From Oceanobacillus manasiensis (GTDB taxonomy: Bacteria > Bacillota > Bacilli > Bacillales > Amphibacillaceae), in NCBI RefSeq assembly GCF_000724085.1, contig NZ_CCDL010000001.1:124001-188000 (forward strand): a stretch of 64,000 nt of DNA, in the 5' to 3' direction. The translations under genes and the position numbers were made by a program. Position 1 is the first letter of the stretch. Every line of letters starts with the position of its first letter. The notes beneath the pieces were generated by a model. It saw nothing but the letters and a program-made list of their open reading frames with translations. It had not been told where the DNA came from and searched no databases. Of the stretch, positions 46,101 to 54,424 are shown one piece after another.

Positions 46101-46820
46101 AAACTGGTTGCCATTACTAACGGAATTAGAATTAACTGTAACAACTCCTTGTACTTCCACACTCGTTCCATCACTTAATCCTCTAGCATCTGCAACGGAA
46201 ACTGCTTGTGGAACTTCAGGGTCTGTTGGCGGGTCTTCTGGACTTTCTCCGCCTCTAACGTGATTTCCTAATGAAGAAAAGGTATCTTTTTCGTACACTT
46301 CCCACTCCTCAACATTATAGGTTGCAGATGGTGAGGCGATCGATTGATGACGTACTAGTGTCTGGTCTTTACCGAAATCCGCACCATTTCCAATTTCTCC
46401 AACAACGTCAATTATTTCTTCATCCTTCAACAGAGCAACTGCATCATTACCATTGAAATTAATTACGGATGAATTGGTGAGATCTGTTTCAACCTGAATA
46501 ACATCGTCAGCACTACTATGTGCTATCACATAAACCTCGCCATTTTCTAGAGTTCCGTTTAAGATTAGAGGATTACCAGCACTATTGCTACCATTGAAAT
46601 ACGTTTGAAGTTGATAGTTTGCTAGATTAACGTCCTCTCCAGTACCGTTATAAAGTTCAATCGCTTTATTAAAAGAACTTCCTTCAATGTACTCTGAAAT
46701 AAGTAAATCATCTGTGGTTGTCTCTGCTGCCGTGACGTTAATAACTGGAACAAAATTTGTAAAAATTAACGTGAAGATGAGCAAAACCGAGAAAGACTTT
46801 TTCCTAAACAGCTTTTGCAT
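43140..46820 (-). CDS. Wall-anchored nuclease / 5'-nucleotidase (YhcR-like)
   Basis: 1226 residues in five parts: a signal peptide ending near AAE (about 33); a lamin-tail (LTD) domain (about 35-170) with ISEYIEGSSFNKAIELYN; OB-fold-like repeats (about 200-400); a staphylococcal nuclease domain (about 405-555) with VDYVTDGDTIRI, Arg in VRFLNMDTPE and YGRLLAEV; and a metallophosphatase/5'-nucleotidase (about 630-1130) with MNDLHGK, GDMIGGS, GNHEFD and AHNHQ. It ends with sorting signal LPKTA, a membrane segment and a basic tail. This matches B. subtilis YhcR, a wall nuclease anchored by a dedicated sortase; no sortase lies next to it here. Confidence 0.92.
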   Translation of the reverse strand: MQKLFRKKSFSVLLIFTLIFTNFVPVINVTAAETTTDDLLISEYIEGSSFNKAIELYNGTGEDVNLANYQLQTYFNGSNSAGNPLILNGTLENGEVYVIAHSSADDVIQVETDLTNSSVINFNGNDAVALLKDEEIIDVVGEIGNGADFGKDQTLVRHQSIASPSATYNVEEWEVYEKDTFSSLGNHVRGGESPEDPPTDPEVPQAVSVADARGLSDGTSVEVQGVVTVNSNSVSNGNQFTTYIQDETGGINIYKYEQGDLPELEKGTEVRVTGELETYNGLKEVVPGTIDVLADDQPLPEAHEITISILQDTSTAEMYEGELVQVNGYISSIPDSPAGGGYNISFMDEELNSTTLRVMENALDVSQIEEGNWYDVTAIVSQYNSYQLIPTEQDDFILAENQPGPPSAAGEYEATVDYVTDGDTIRIKESIFGGDRVRFLNMDTPETYAAKNNDPDREEINKNQKEHGDAATAYIKTLIKQGDTVTIKVGEEATDDYGRLLAEVITEDGTNVNLKMVEEGYASTYFIPPFNEEAYPIYQDAVKEAKDAGLGIWNPEDPLLELPFAFRANDDKKGFLRYVGNSDTDKYVVPEKWADVPVEYRVFFSSEEEAESYGYTPAGEEEPNEGNLQVQLLSMNDLHGKIDQQYELDLDGDGTFNMYGRMDYTAAAMKDRAQENPNTLLVHAGDMIGGSSPVSGLLQDEPTVEIMEEMGFDVGSVGNHEFDEGTEELLRMVNGGEHPERLGTEGYDGMNFPNLCANCVYKDSGDTILPPYYIEEVEGEKIGFIGVNTQASADMVMPGGIQDIEFTDEATAVDNAVEKLQAQGVEAIVVLAHIPADQDGDGASGEAADLAREVDDAVDVIFAAHNHQVVNGVVDDKLIVQASEYGKAFADVDLEIDRDTGDIVKKEAEIVFVNQDNYTPDPAVSAILDKYSEQIAPIMGEVIGYNATDLTGDYTNDGDHGLGNLIADGMNAEMESDFAMMNGGGIRDDLLAGEVTWGDLYNIQPFGNTLMTLEIKGADLAPIIQAQLSPEYGPDYSISGFHYTWDSETNTVVDVTYPDGSAIDPEETFTLTVNNYMGTSLSDKHRPISELGQNPVMGPTDLDATVNFVRSLESSEGNPFEYKAEGRISLATEQPGEEDPNENPQPGEDPNKDPKPGDDLDDDLVTPPGNDTGKTPLGDNGKGGSLLPKTATDMYNYLIAGLVFIVIGAGGCLVVYMRQRNMLKES

Positions 46821-47015
46821 GAAGACCCTCCATTAAATTTAGTATTATGTCATAAGCTGACACATTTCTAATATGGCATAACCCTTTATAATAATCTATC
46901 GCATTTTATTTAACTTTGTGTAAATTCAGAACTATTGAACTACAAAAACCGAAAAACAGTTCTATATAACCAATCAAAAATACATATTACCTGTGCTATT
47001 ACTTAGTCTTCATAC

Positions 47016-47044
47016 TTGAAAAAAAATATAGAACAAAGTATAAT
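47016..47044 (+). promoter_or_regulatory. Promoter of tRNA-Ala
   Basis: TTGAAA (47016-47021) and TATAAT (47039-47044), 17 bp apart, ending 11 bases before the tRNA gene. Confidence 0.75.
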
Positions 47045-47055
47045 ATTTTTTGTCC

Positions 47056-47128
47056 GGGGCATTAGCTCAGCTGGGAGAGCGCTTCGCTGGCAGCGAAGAG
47101 GTCAGCGGTTCGAGCCCGCTATGCTCCA
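47056..47128 (+). tRNA. tRNA-Ala (anticodon GGC)
   Basis: A 73-nt cloverleaf. Acceptor arms GGGGCAT and ATGCTCC pair, the D loop holds TTAGCTCAGCTGGGAGAGC, anticodon arm CTTCG/CGAAG closes loop CTGGCAG, and the T arm contains GGTTCGAGCCC. CCA is not encoded and must be added. It is a lone tRNA with its own promoter and terminator. No integrated element lies beside it. Confidence 0.97.
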
Positions 47129-47142
47129 TAATAGGAAATGAC

Positions 47143-47175
47143 AAAGGTCAGCAGAATATCTGCTGACCTTTTTTC
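47143..47175 (+). terminator. Terminator of tRNA-Ala
   Basis: AAAGGTCAGCAGA / TCTGCTGACCTTT stem with a 4-base loop and six Ts. Confidence 0.92.
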
Positions 47176-47297
47176 TATGCTTGCTAGAAAAATAACAGTT
47201 TGTATTCTAAAAGTTGACTAGAGATAACTATGGGTAGGAAGGATTCCCAATTTTTTTGTCGAATGTAGCTAGATAAGAACAAGAGGGGGATTTACAA

Positions 47298-49319
47298 ATG
47301 AAACAGGTGAAAAAAGATAACATCATTGAAGATTTTCATGGAACAAAGGTTCATGATCCATACCGTTGGTTAGAGGATCCTGATACATCTGATTCAATTG
47401 AATGGAGCAAACAACTTGGAAAAGAGTGTGCAGATTACTTCTCCACAGCAACTAGTCAGCATACTGACAAAGAAAAACTAGAGGCATTGTTTCACTACAC
47501 AAAGCATTCCGTGCCAAAAAAAGTAAAAGGAACCCTATTTTATCAACGTAATGAAGGATTACAAAACCAAGCTGTTTTATATAAAGAGAAAAATGGACAG
47601 GAATCCGTCGTTATTGATCCGAATAGCCTGAGCGAGGATGGTACAGTGGCGATGACCAATTATGCCATCAGTTACTCAGGACAATATATGAGCTATGCTA
47701 CTTCAACTCACGGAAGTGACTGGCAAGAAATACGTGCCCTTGATGTAGCAAACAATGAAAATCTGGAGGATCACATTCAGCATGTGAAGTTCTCGAGCAT
47801 TGCCTGGTCTCCTGATGACAGCGGATTTTACTACAGCCGATTCCCAGAGCCGGGGACAGTCGCCCCAGAGGATGAGAGTAATTTTAGCACTGTATATTTC
47901 CATAAGATAGGGACTAATCAACAAGACGACATCCTTGTACATGAACAGCCAGAAGATAAGGAATTAATGTTTTCTGCCTTTATTAGCGATGATAAGAAAT
48001 ATATTGGTTTATACGTAAACGAAGGTACTGCCACAGAAAATAGAATCTATATTAAACCAATCCATTCTGAGGATGCTTTTATTAAATTGCTGGATCAACA
48101 AGATGCAGAATATAGCTATATCACAAATGAGGGAAGCCTATTCTATTTTCAAACAAACTATCTGGCACCAATGGGAAGGGTCGTGGCCATCGATATAGAA
48201 GCTCCTCAGAAAGAGAACTGGCAGGAAGTCATTCCAGAGCAGCAAGGTGTTCTTGAATATGTAGTAGCGTTAAACGATACCCTTGTCGTCGCAGTTCAGC
48301 AAGATGCCCATCATCAGCTTCATCTCTTCAGCAAGGATGGTTTGTACAAGCATGAAATTGAGCTGCCGATACTAGGCTCACTCACTGATATTACGCGAAA
48401 CAAAGAGGAAGGCATTATTTACTTTGGTCTTACTTCCTTCTTAAACCCAACCACAGTTTATTCATACAAGGTCGATAGTAATGAATTAGACATGATAGCA
48501 GAATCCGAGATGACTGTAGATACAGATCCATTTAAAACGGTTCAAGTCTTTTACCCGTCTAAAGACGGAACGAAAGTGCCTATGTTTCTCACCTATCGTA
48601 AAGACCTTGAGCTCAATGGTCAAAATCCCGTTTTGCTTTATGGGTATGGGGGATTCAATGTTAGTATGACTCCATCCTTTAACCCAGCTGTTCTCCGCTG
48701 GCTAGAAAAAGGTGGTGTTTATGCTGTAGCCAACCTTCGCGGTGGCACAGAATACGGGGAAGCATGGCATAAAGCTGGAATGCTAGAGAACAAACAAAAC
48801 GTCTTCGATGACTTCATCGCGGCCGGAGAATGGCTAATTACCAATAATTATACCCGTAAAGAAAAGCTATCCATTATGGGTGGTTCAAATGGCGGCCTGC
48901 TTGTTGCTGCGTGTATGGTACAACGTCCAGATTTGTTTGGTGCAGTCATTTGCCGTGTTCCCGTAATTGACATGCTACGTTACCATAAGTTCACCATTGG
49001 TCGCTATTGGATTCCAGAGTATGGTAGTGCTGACAACGCTGAACACTTCCCATTTCTCTATGCTTATTCCCCACTCCATAATGTAGAGGAGGGAGTAAAA
49101 TATCCACCAGTGTTAATCGCAACGGCAGAAAGCGATGACAGAGTTGTTCCAGCCCATGCGAAGAAATTTGCTGCAACATTGAAGGAAAAAGCGCATGAGG
49201 ATTCTACTATTGTACTACGCTTAGAATCCAAAGCCGGACATGGACTTGGAAAACCAACCTCCAAAATCATTGAAGAATGGGTCGACTTCTATGCATTTCT
49301 AGATAAAGAATTAAAATAG
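47298..49319 (+). CDS. Prolyl oligopeptidase family serine peptidase
   Basis: 673 residues. The N-terminal beta-propeller half (about 70-400) has the opening DPYRWLEDP typical of POP. The catalytic domain has nucleophile Ser in GGSNGG near residue 533, Asp in ESDDRVVP near 613 and His in AGHGLG near 646. No signal peptide, so cytoplasmic. It cleaves short proline-containing peptides by family knowledge. Ribosome site GAGGGGG. A strong terminator follows. Confidence 0.93.
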   Translation: MKQVKKDNIIEDFHGTKVHDPYRWLEDPDTSDSIEWSKQLGKECADYFSTATSQHTDKEKLEALFHYTKHSVPKKVKGTLFYQRNEGLQNQAVLYKEKNGQESVVIDPNSLSEDGTVAMTNYAISYSGQYMSYATSTHGSDWQEIRALDVANNENLEDHIQHVKFSSIAWSPDDSGFYYSRFPEPGTVAPEDESNFSTVYFHKIGTNQQDDILVHEQPEDKELMFSAFISDDKKYIGLYVNEGTATENRIYIKPIHSEDAFIKLLDQQDAEYSYITNEGSLFYFQTNYLAPMGRVVAIDIEAPQKENWQEVIPEQQGVLEYVVALNDTLVVAVQQDAHHQLHLFSKDGLYKHEIELPILGSLTDITRNKEEGIIYFGLTSFLNPTTVYSYKVDSNELDMIAESEMTVDTDPFKTVQVFYPSKDGTKVPMFLTYRKDLELNGQNPVLLYGYGGFNVSMTPSFNPAVLRWLEKGGVYAVANLRGGTEYGEAWHKAGMLENKQNVFDDFIAAGEWLITNNYTRKEKLSIMGGSNGGLLVAACMVQRPDLFGAVICRVPVIDMLRYHKFTIGRYWIPEYGSADNAEHFPFLYAYSPLHNVEEGVKYPPVLIATAESDDRVVPAHAKKFAATLKEKAHEDSTIVLRLESKAGHGLGKPTSKIIEEWVDFYAFLDKELK

Positions 49320-49335
49320 AGCCAGTTATACCAAA

Positions 49336-49394
49336 ACACCGAAAAATCATCACGATTTCGAAAGGAAGCTGATGATGATTTTTCGGTGTTTTTA
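49336..49394 (+). terminator. Terminator of the prolyl oligopeptidase gene
   Basis: ACACCGAAAAATCAT / ATGATTTTTCGGTGT, a 15-bp stem with a longer loop and a T run. Confidence 0.88.
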
Positions 49395-49472
49395 TTCTAA
49401 TTTGTGATATCGTGCACCAGTTTAAAGACTAGGTTAGAACCCGCTGCTTCACACGTTAAGTTCTTACACGCC

Positions 49473-50183
49473 TTAAGCATCCATTTCCTTTTTCTTATAA
49501 ACAACAGCGGTTAAGAGACTTGCTAATACAATCCAAGCTAGAATGATGGCAAAGTTGCTCCACAAGTCGGCAAACACAGCGCCAGTTTCTACTTCTATTG
49601 CTAGTTCGACCAGTTGAACGCTTGGCAAATATTCAATAAAAGATAGGATGGGATATTCCTCAATTAAGGTAAGGAATAATGATCCAAAAGAAAATATAAA
49701 CATAACAGGTAATGCCAAGACAGATGCTTCCACAACAGATTTTGTCAGTAGCCCTACTAAAGTTCCCAATGCTATATAGAAGAAGCAAGAGATTAGAATT
49801 GCTCCCCCAACTATCATGTAATTGGCAGGTTCATACCCCATTAATAAGGCACAAATTAAAACAGTCGCCATCGTTAATACCAATGTCACCAGACTTTTCC
49901 CACCCAAAATCTCTGGTAATGTAGCTGGTGAGAGCATTAATCCACGCAACGTGTTTTTTTCCTTTTCCTCTGCAATGATGGCACTCTGAACAAAAACTCC
50001 TACTGCTGCAAAACATAAATTAATAATTAAGTAGTGCATATCCATCGTCACTTCATCCATCGTGCTGTAAAAGATAGCCAAAGCAAGCGGCATAAGCATT
50101 GTGGTTGTAATATACATGTTTTTAGATAAGTCCCTTACATCCTTTTGAAAGATGGCATACATTCGCTTCATTGAAAACGTCAT
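49473..50183 (-). CDS. ABC-2 type permease
   Basis: 236 residues with six membrane segments. The loop AEEKEKNTLRGLMLSPA between segments two and three is the ABC-2 permease hallmark. It overlaps the ATPase gene by 4 bases (ATGA), with GGGAGGGAA just upstream of the ATG. It forms the exporter with the ATPase 50180-51028. Substrate unknown; bacteriocin- or antibiotic-type exporters have this form. Confidence 0.85.
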   Translation of the reverse strand: MTFSMKRMYAIFQKDVRDLSKNMYITTTMLMPLALAIFYSTMDEVTMDMHYLIINLCFAAVGVFVQSAIIAEEKEKNTLRGLMLSPATLPEILGGKSLVTLVLTMATVLICALLMGYEPANYMIVGGAILISCFFYIALGTLVGLLTKSVVEASVLALPVMFIFSFGSLFLTLIEEYPILSFIEYLPSVQLVELAIEVETGAVFADLWSNFAIILAWIVLASLLTAVVYKKKEMDA

Positions 50184-51028
50184 ACTAATTCCCTCCCTGT
50201 AACTTCCACAAAAATATCTCCTAATGTTGGCTCATTTGAATGGATGGAAACGACCTGTCCAGAAGCCATCCTTTCATAGACCTCTTTTGCTCCCTCTTGT
50301 CCGCCCGGAAGCGTGATGTTACTGCCATCCTGCAATTCTAGTAAAACGGTGTTTTCCGCGAACTGCCTGCGCAGTGTTTTGGGTTCATCGAGAAGCTGTA
50401 TTCTGCCTTTGTTAAGAAAGGCAACGCGGTCACATAGGCTCTCTGCCTCACCCATGTCATGGGTTGTCAGAAAAATGGTCGTTCCTTTTCGGTTTAATTC
50501 GCGAAGTCCTTCGTGAATATGTTTAGAGTTAGCAGGATCAAGTGCAGAGGTTGGTTCATCAAGAAATAACAGCTCAGGCTCATGTAGCAAGGCTCTAGCC
50601 AATGTAACACGCTGAATCATCCCTTTTGAAAGTTTGGCCACATTCTTTTTTCTTTCTTTAGACAGACTGACCATCTCAAGCACTTCCGAGATACGAATGG
50701 ACGGAACATCATAAAGATTACAGTAAAGCTTTAAATTATCTTCGATGGAAAGCCGCTGATACAATCCACTGTTATCTGTAATGACACCAAACCTTTTCCG
50801 ATCTTGGGGCTTATTTAAGGTGGCTGCTGGCTTCCCAAAAACAGAAGCCTTTCCTGAAGTGTGTGAAAGTTGCCCTGTCAAAATTTTTATTGTGGTAGTT
50901 TTTCCTGAACCGCTTGGTCCAAGAAAACCAAACGTTTCTCCTTTTTTGACTGAAAAATGGACATCCTCTAAAGCCGTTTGATTGCCAAATATCTTTGCAA
51001 GAGATGTCACTTCAATAATATTTTCCAT
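50180..51028 (-). CDS. ABC transporter ATP-binding protein
   Basis: 282 residues with Walker A GPSGSGKTT near residue 38, signature LSKGMIQR near 132, Walker B LLFLDEPTSALD near 152 and switch His in TTHDMGE near 187; the C-terminal 60 residues form an accessory domain. All ATPase motifs are intact. GGGAGG precedes the ATG. It is downstream of a LytTR protein with a decayed ATPase domain, separated by a palindromic element. Confidence 0.88.
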   Translation of the reverse strand: MENIIEVTSLAKIFGNQTALEDVHFSVKKGETFGFLGPSGSGKTTTIKILTGQLSHTSGKASVFGKPAATLNKPQDRKRFGVITDNSGLYQRLSIEDNLKLYCNLYDVPSIRISEVLEMVSLSKERKKNVAKLSKGMIQRVTLARALLHEPELLFLDEPTSALDPANSKHIHEGLRELNRKGTTIFLTTHDMGEAESLCDRVAFLNKGRIQLLDEPKTLRRQFAENTVLLELQDGSNITLPGGQEGAKEVYERMASGQVVSIHSNEPTLGDIFVEVTGRELV

Positions 51029-51068
51029 TTGTTTTCCTCCCAGATGGTGATGTTTTCTATAAGTGTGT

Positions 51069-51211
51069 GTTCAAAAAGGAGGATAAAAAGGACCGAGAAG
51101 TTCGAGGCGGCGTAGCTTTGAGTACCGGAACGTATGTAATTAATACGTGAGGAACGGATAAGCAAGCCAACGAAGAAATTCGATGTGTCATTTTTACCGG
51201 ATTTTTTGAAC
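51069..51211. repeat. Short palindromic interspersed element inside the regulator-ABC unit
   Basis: GTTCAAAAA (51069-51077) and TTTTTGAAC (51203-51211) are inverted ends of a 143-bp sequence containing GGATAAAAAGGACC near one end and the near-palindrome ACGTATGTAATTAATACGT in the middle. I recall near-identical sequence as a common intergenic repeat of Bacillaceae, so it is probably a mobile miniature element. It lies between the LytTR gene (stop 51298) and the ATPase start (51028). Confidence 0.7.
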
Positions 51212-51297
51212 AACCTCTATAAGTCAACTATAGAAGGAAAACCGCATGAAATCAGCACTTTCACCGTGAAAAGAGCAAATTAGGGGGTGAATGGAGC

Positions 51298-52344
51298 TTA
51301 TTTCAGGCCCAACATCTCCTTTAATTGGGCCATTTTTGTCTTAGAAAGTGGGATGGATGATTTTGCTTTATCATCTAAAATGAGACTGTAGCTATTTCTC
51401 GTCCATGTGATCACTTCACGTACCTTTTGTAGATTGACAATGTAAGAACGATGGCAACGGAAAAAGCCAACATGTTGTAAACGGATCTCTAGCTCATTTA
51501 ATGTGAACAGACTAGGAAATGATTCGCCCTTAATATAAATATTGGACTGCCCATCATTGCTTTCAACATAATCAATCTCTTGTGGATCGAATAACACAAT
51601 TTTTTCATTTACTTTCGTTGGAATTTTATTAAATTGAAACGGTTTAATAGCTTCGTCATCTTTTTCTTCTGTATGTACTTCTTCTTTTTTGCTTTCTTCT
51701 TCTTCTGCAACTTGCAAAACATGGAGACCATTTTCATCTAATCGAAATACCTGATCAGCTACGGTCAATGCATTTTCCAGATTACCTGTCAGAATTAAAC
51801 TGGCTTTTCGCTTTTCCTGCAGCTTCTTCGCCAAGTTTACATAAACCCTTCTCGTTTCCATATCTACATTCAAATCGGGCTCTTCAAAAATAAATACATC
51901 TGGATTTTGTATTATGATTCTGCCAAAATGCACTCTTCTTTTTTCTGACTCTGTTAAACTTTGAATCCTCACCCTTCTTTTATCCTGAAGTTGCGTATCC
52001 AATAGAAGTTCTTCCATACGATAACCAGAGTCGTAAAGCTTGATAAAAAAAGAAAAATAATCCTCTACCTTTAACCTTTCATATAACCCTTCTTCATAAA
52101 AACAAATATTCACAGCGGACATATATGCCTTCTTTTCTTCTTCCAATGTTTTTCCGTGAACAGAAATTTTGCCGTTAGAAGGGACAGCCTTTCCTCTTAA
52201 AAGATCAAGAAGCATTTTCCGTACATTTAACGTGGAATATATGGCAACAATCTCCCCTGGCGCTAAGGTAAGGTCGAAATTGGGAAATAGTATATTATCC
52301 TTTGTTTGCTTTTCTAAATTGCTGAATATCAGCCCTTCTGTCAT
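51298..52344 (-). CDS. LytTR regulator fused to a degenerate ABC ATPase domain
   Basis: About 348 residues. Residues 1-215 follow an ABC ATPase fold, but Walker A (expected GxxGxGKT) reads IYSTLNVRKMLL, the signature reads LTESEKRRV, and the switch His is missing (ILTGN). Walker B is kept (VFIFEEPD). After an acidic linker (about 220-245), residues 250-348 are a LytTR DNA-binding domain (LFDPQEIDYVES ... FFRCHRSYIVNL). ATP binding is therefore unlikely, and the domain probably senses the transporter or a partner ATPase. Its ABC exporter lies directly downstream. ATG 52344 follows AGGAAG. Confidence 0.85.
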   Translation of the reverse strand: MTEGLIFSNLEKQTKDNILFPNFDLTLAPGEIVAIYSTLNVRKMLLDLLRGKAVPSNGKISVHGKTLEEEKKAYMSAVNICFYEEGLYERLKVEDYFSFFIKLYDSGYRMEELLLDTQLQDKRRVRIQSLTESEKRRVHFGRIIIQNPDVFIFEEPDLNVDMETRRVYVNLAKKLQEKRKASLILTGNLENALTVADQVFRLDENGLHVLQVAEEEESKKEEVHTEEKDDEAIKPFQFNKIPTKVNEKIVLFDPQEIDYVESNDGQSNIYIKGESFPSLFTLNELEIRLQHVGFFRCHRSYIVNLQKVREVITWTRNSYSLILDDKAKSSIPLSKTKMAQLKEMLGLK

Positions 52345-52441
52345 CTCCATCACTTCCTGACCCAAAAATTATTAAGCTCTTGTTTAATAGTACTAAATTA
52401 CGGAAATATTCTCTATAACTTATACTAAAGGATGTGACGGA

Positions 52442-53575
52442 ATGAAAGCAGTAACGTTCCAAGGAAAAGAAGCAATGGTAGGAAAAGAAGTGGATGATCC
52501 AACAATTCAAAAAAATAGCGATGTCATTGTACGTATCACAGCAAGCGGAATATGTGGTTCAGACCTACATCTTTACCATGGAGGAATCGTGCCAGAAACC
52601 GACTATGTGGTTGGGCATGAGCCAATGGGAATCGTAGAAGAAGTTGGTTCAGAAGTGAAAAGCTTGAAAAAAGGAGATCGAGTGGTCATTCCTTTTAATA
52701 TAGGGTGTGGTGAGTGCTTCTTCTGTAAAAACCAGATGGAAAGCCAATGCGATGAGTCCAACCCACATGGTGAAGTTGGTGGGCTATTTGGTTTCACCGA
52801 ACAAAATGGTGGCTATCCAGGAGGACAGGCAGAATATCTACGTGTGCCATACGCTGACTTTACCTCTTTTAAAGTGCCAGAGTCGAGCGAATTGAGTGAT
52901 GAACAGGTGTTATTATTATCCGATGTCATTCCAACCGCATATTGGAGTGTGGAAAATGGCGGGGTAAAAGAAGGCGATACGGTTATTGTACTTGGTTCAG
53001 GGCCAGTTGGGTTAATGGCTCAAAAATTTGCTTGGTTAAAAGGCGCAAAACGTGTAATATCCGTTGACCAGATGGATTACCGACTTGACCATGCCGCTAA
53101 AACTAATAATGTAGAAACATTTAACTTTAAAGAACATGAAAAAATTGGTGAACTTCTTCACGAAGAAACAAAAGGTGGAGCAGATGTAGTGATTGATTGT
53201 GTTGGAATGGACGGAACCGTACCACCGAAAACGGAATTTGGTTCAGAAATGGATAACCAATTTGGTACAATTAGCCCAATCGTGACAGCTTCCCAAGCAG
53301 TACGAAAATTTGGTACGGTTCAACTAACTGGTGTTTATGGCTCAGATGCCAACAGTTTCCCACTAGGTGATTTCTTTACCCGAAACGTGTCCCTCACAAT
53401 GGGACAGGCTCCGATCATCCATATGATGCCAAAGCTTTATGATATGGTAGAGCAGAAAAAAGTTGACCCTACTGATCTTATTACACACAGAATTTCCTTA
53501 GATGATGCGGATAAAGCATATGACATGTTTGACAAGAAGGAAGATGGAAGTATTAAAGTGATTTTCAAACCATAA
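52442..53575 (+). CDS. Zinc-dependent alcohol dehydrogenase
   Basis: 377 residues, medium-chain dehydrogenase. Catalytic zinc ligands are in CGSDLHLYHG (Cys near residue 39) and GHEPMG (His near 60); the structural zinc lobe has CGECFFCKNQMESQC (about 87-101). The NAD-binding GSGPVGLMA lies near 185. The insert with EQNGGYPGGQAEY resembles formaldehyde-dehydrogenase-type members. The substrate is not readable. GGATGTGACGGA precedes the ATG. Confidence 0.9.
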   Translation: MKAVTFQGKEAMVGKEVDDPTIQKNSDVIVRITASGICGSDLHLYHGGIVPETDYVVGHEPMGIVEEVGSEVKSLKKGDRVVIPFNIGCGECFFCKNQMESQCDESNPHGEVGGLFGFTEQNGGYPGGQAEYLRVPYADFTSFKVPESSELSDEQVLLLSDVIPTAYWSVENGGVKEGDTVIVLGSGPVGLMAQKFAWLKGAKRVISVDQMDYRLDHAAKTNNVETFNFKEHEKIGELLHEETKGGADVVIDCVGMDGTVPPKTEFGSEMDNQFGTISPIVTASQAVRKFGTVQLTGVYGSDANSFPLGDFFTRNVSLTMGQAPIIHMMPKLYDMVEQKKVDPTDLITHRISLDDADKAYDMFDKKEDGSIKVIFKP

Positions 53576-53654
53576 TACCCATGACAAATATGGAATAGTT
53601 TGTTAGTCTATAAGTATCGGCATTGTTGCTGATCCATAATTTCATACGAAGAAG

Positions 53655-53755
53655 ACTACTAGGGGGGCCCAATTATGGTGGGCTGAGAGGTTAGCACATG
53701 AGCTACCGACTCTTATGAACCTGATCTGGTTAATACCAGCGGAGGGAAGTAGTGG
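53655..53755 (+). ncRNA. TPP riboswitch (THI element)
   Basis: P1 CTACT/AGTAG closes a THI element with the invariant CTGAGAGG and ACCTGATCTGGTTAATACCAGC segments. It is followed by a terminator, so TPP binding should cut off transcription of the thi operon. Confidence 0.97.
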
Positions 53756-53792
53756 ACGTCCCAGTTACGTCTATCCTATTTCAAATTACCGA

Positions 53793-53826
53793 AGCCAGGT
53801 CCCCTTGTGACCTGGCTTTTTATTAT
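53793..53826 (+). terminator. Riboswitch-controlled terminator
   Basis: AGCCAGGTC / GACCTGGCT stem followed by five Ts, between the riboswitch and thiW. Confidence 0.9.
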
Positions 53827-53860
53827 TGCCATCAGGTTAGTCTAAAGAAAGGAGGTTACG

Positions 53861-54355
53861 ATGAAAAGAACACATTTACTTACCACCATGGCGGTCTTTG
53901 TTGCCATTGGCACACTTGGCGCCCAACTCCTTTGGTTTCCTGCAGGTATTGCCAAAGCTTATCCGGTACAGCATGCGGTTAATGTAATGGCAGCTGTTTT
54001 ACTTGGGCCAGGGCCAGCAGTAGGGATTGCTTTTATGATCGGTCTAATTCGAAACTTACTTGGTCTTGGAACATTATTGGCTTTTCCAGGTGGTATGATA
54101 GGCGCTCTTCTTGCCGGTATTTTATATCAAAGGTTCGGAAAAAAACGTTGGGCAGCAACAGGGGAAATGATCGGTACAGGGGTCTTTGGTTCCTTGTTTG
54201 CTGTGCCCTTTTCGACTATTTTTCTAGGAAATGCGGTAGGAGCATTTTTCTTCATGCCATCTTTCCTTGTTAGTAGTGTTACAGGTGGATTAATCGGGAT
54301 ATTTATCGTCTCTCGCTTAAACCAACGTTCCATTACTAGAATACAAGGTATCTAG
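53861..54355 (+). CDS. thiW: Thiazole-uptake ECF substrate-binding subunit
   Basis: 164 residues with five membrane segments. The S-component LGAQLLWFPAGIAKAYPVQH and ALLAGILYQRFGKKRWAATGE patterns match ThiW, the S-component that imports hydroxyethyl-thiazole for salvage. AAAGGAGG precedes the ATG. It is the first gene after the TPP riboswitch. The energising ECF module is not in this window. Confidence 0.9.
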   Translation: MKRTHLLTTMAVFVAIGTLGAQLLWFPAGIAKAYPVQHAVNVMAAVLLGPGPAVGIAFMIGLIRNLLGLGTLLAFPGGMIGALLAGILYQRFGKKRWAATGEMIGTGVFGSLFAVPFSTIFLGNAVGAFFFMPSFLVSSVTGGLIGIFIVSRLNQRSITRIQGI

Positions 54356-54424
54356 TCATAGATTCTCTGTCTAGATATCTGGACCTGTTTTAAACTTGTT
54401 ACCTAATCAAAGGAGGATTTTACT

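Noticed and set aside
47056..47128. tRNA-Ala as an integration site for a mobile island
   Set aside because: No integrase, no repeated 3' end of the tRNA and the neighbouring genes are ordinary core genes.
51007..51213. 68-residue minus-strand ORF before the ABC ATPase
   Set aside because: It is formed by the palindromic element and lacks a plausible start site.
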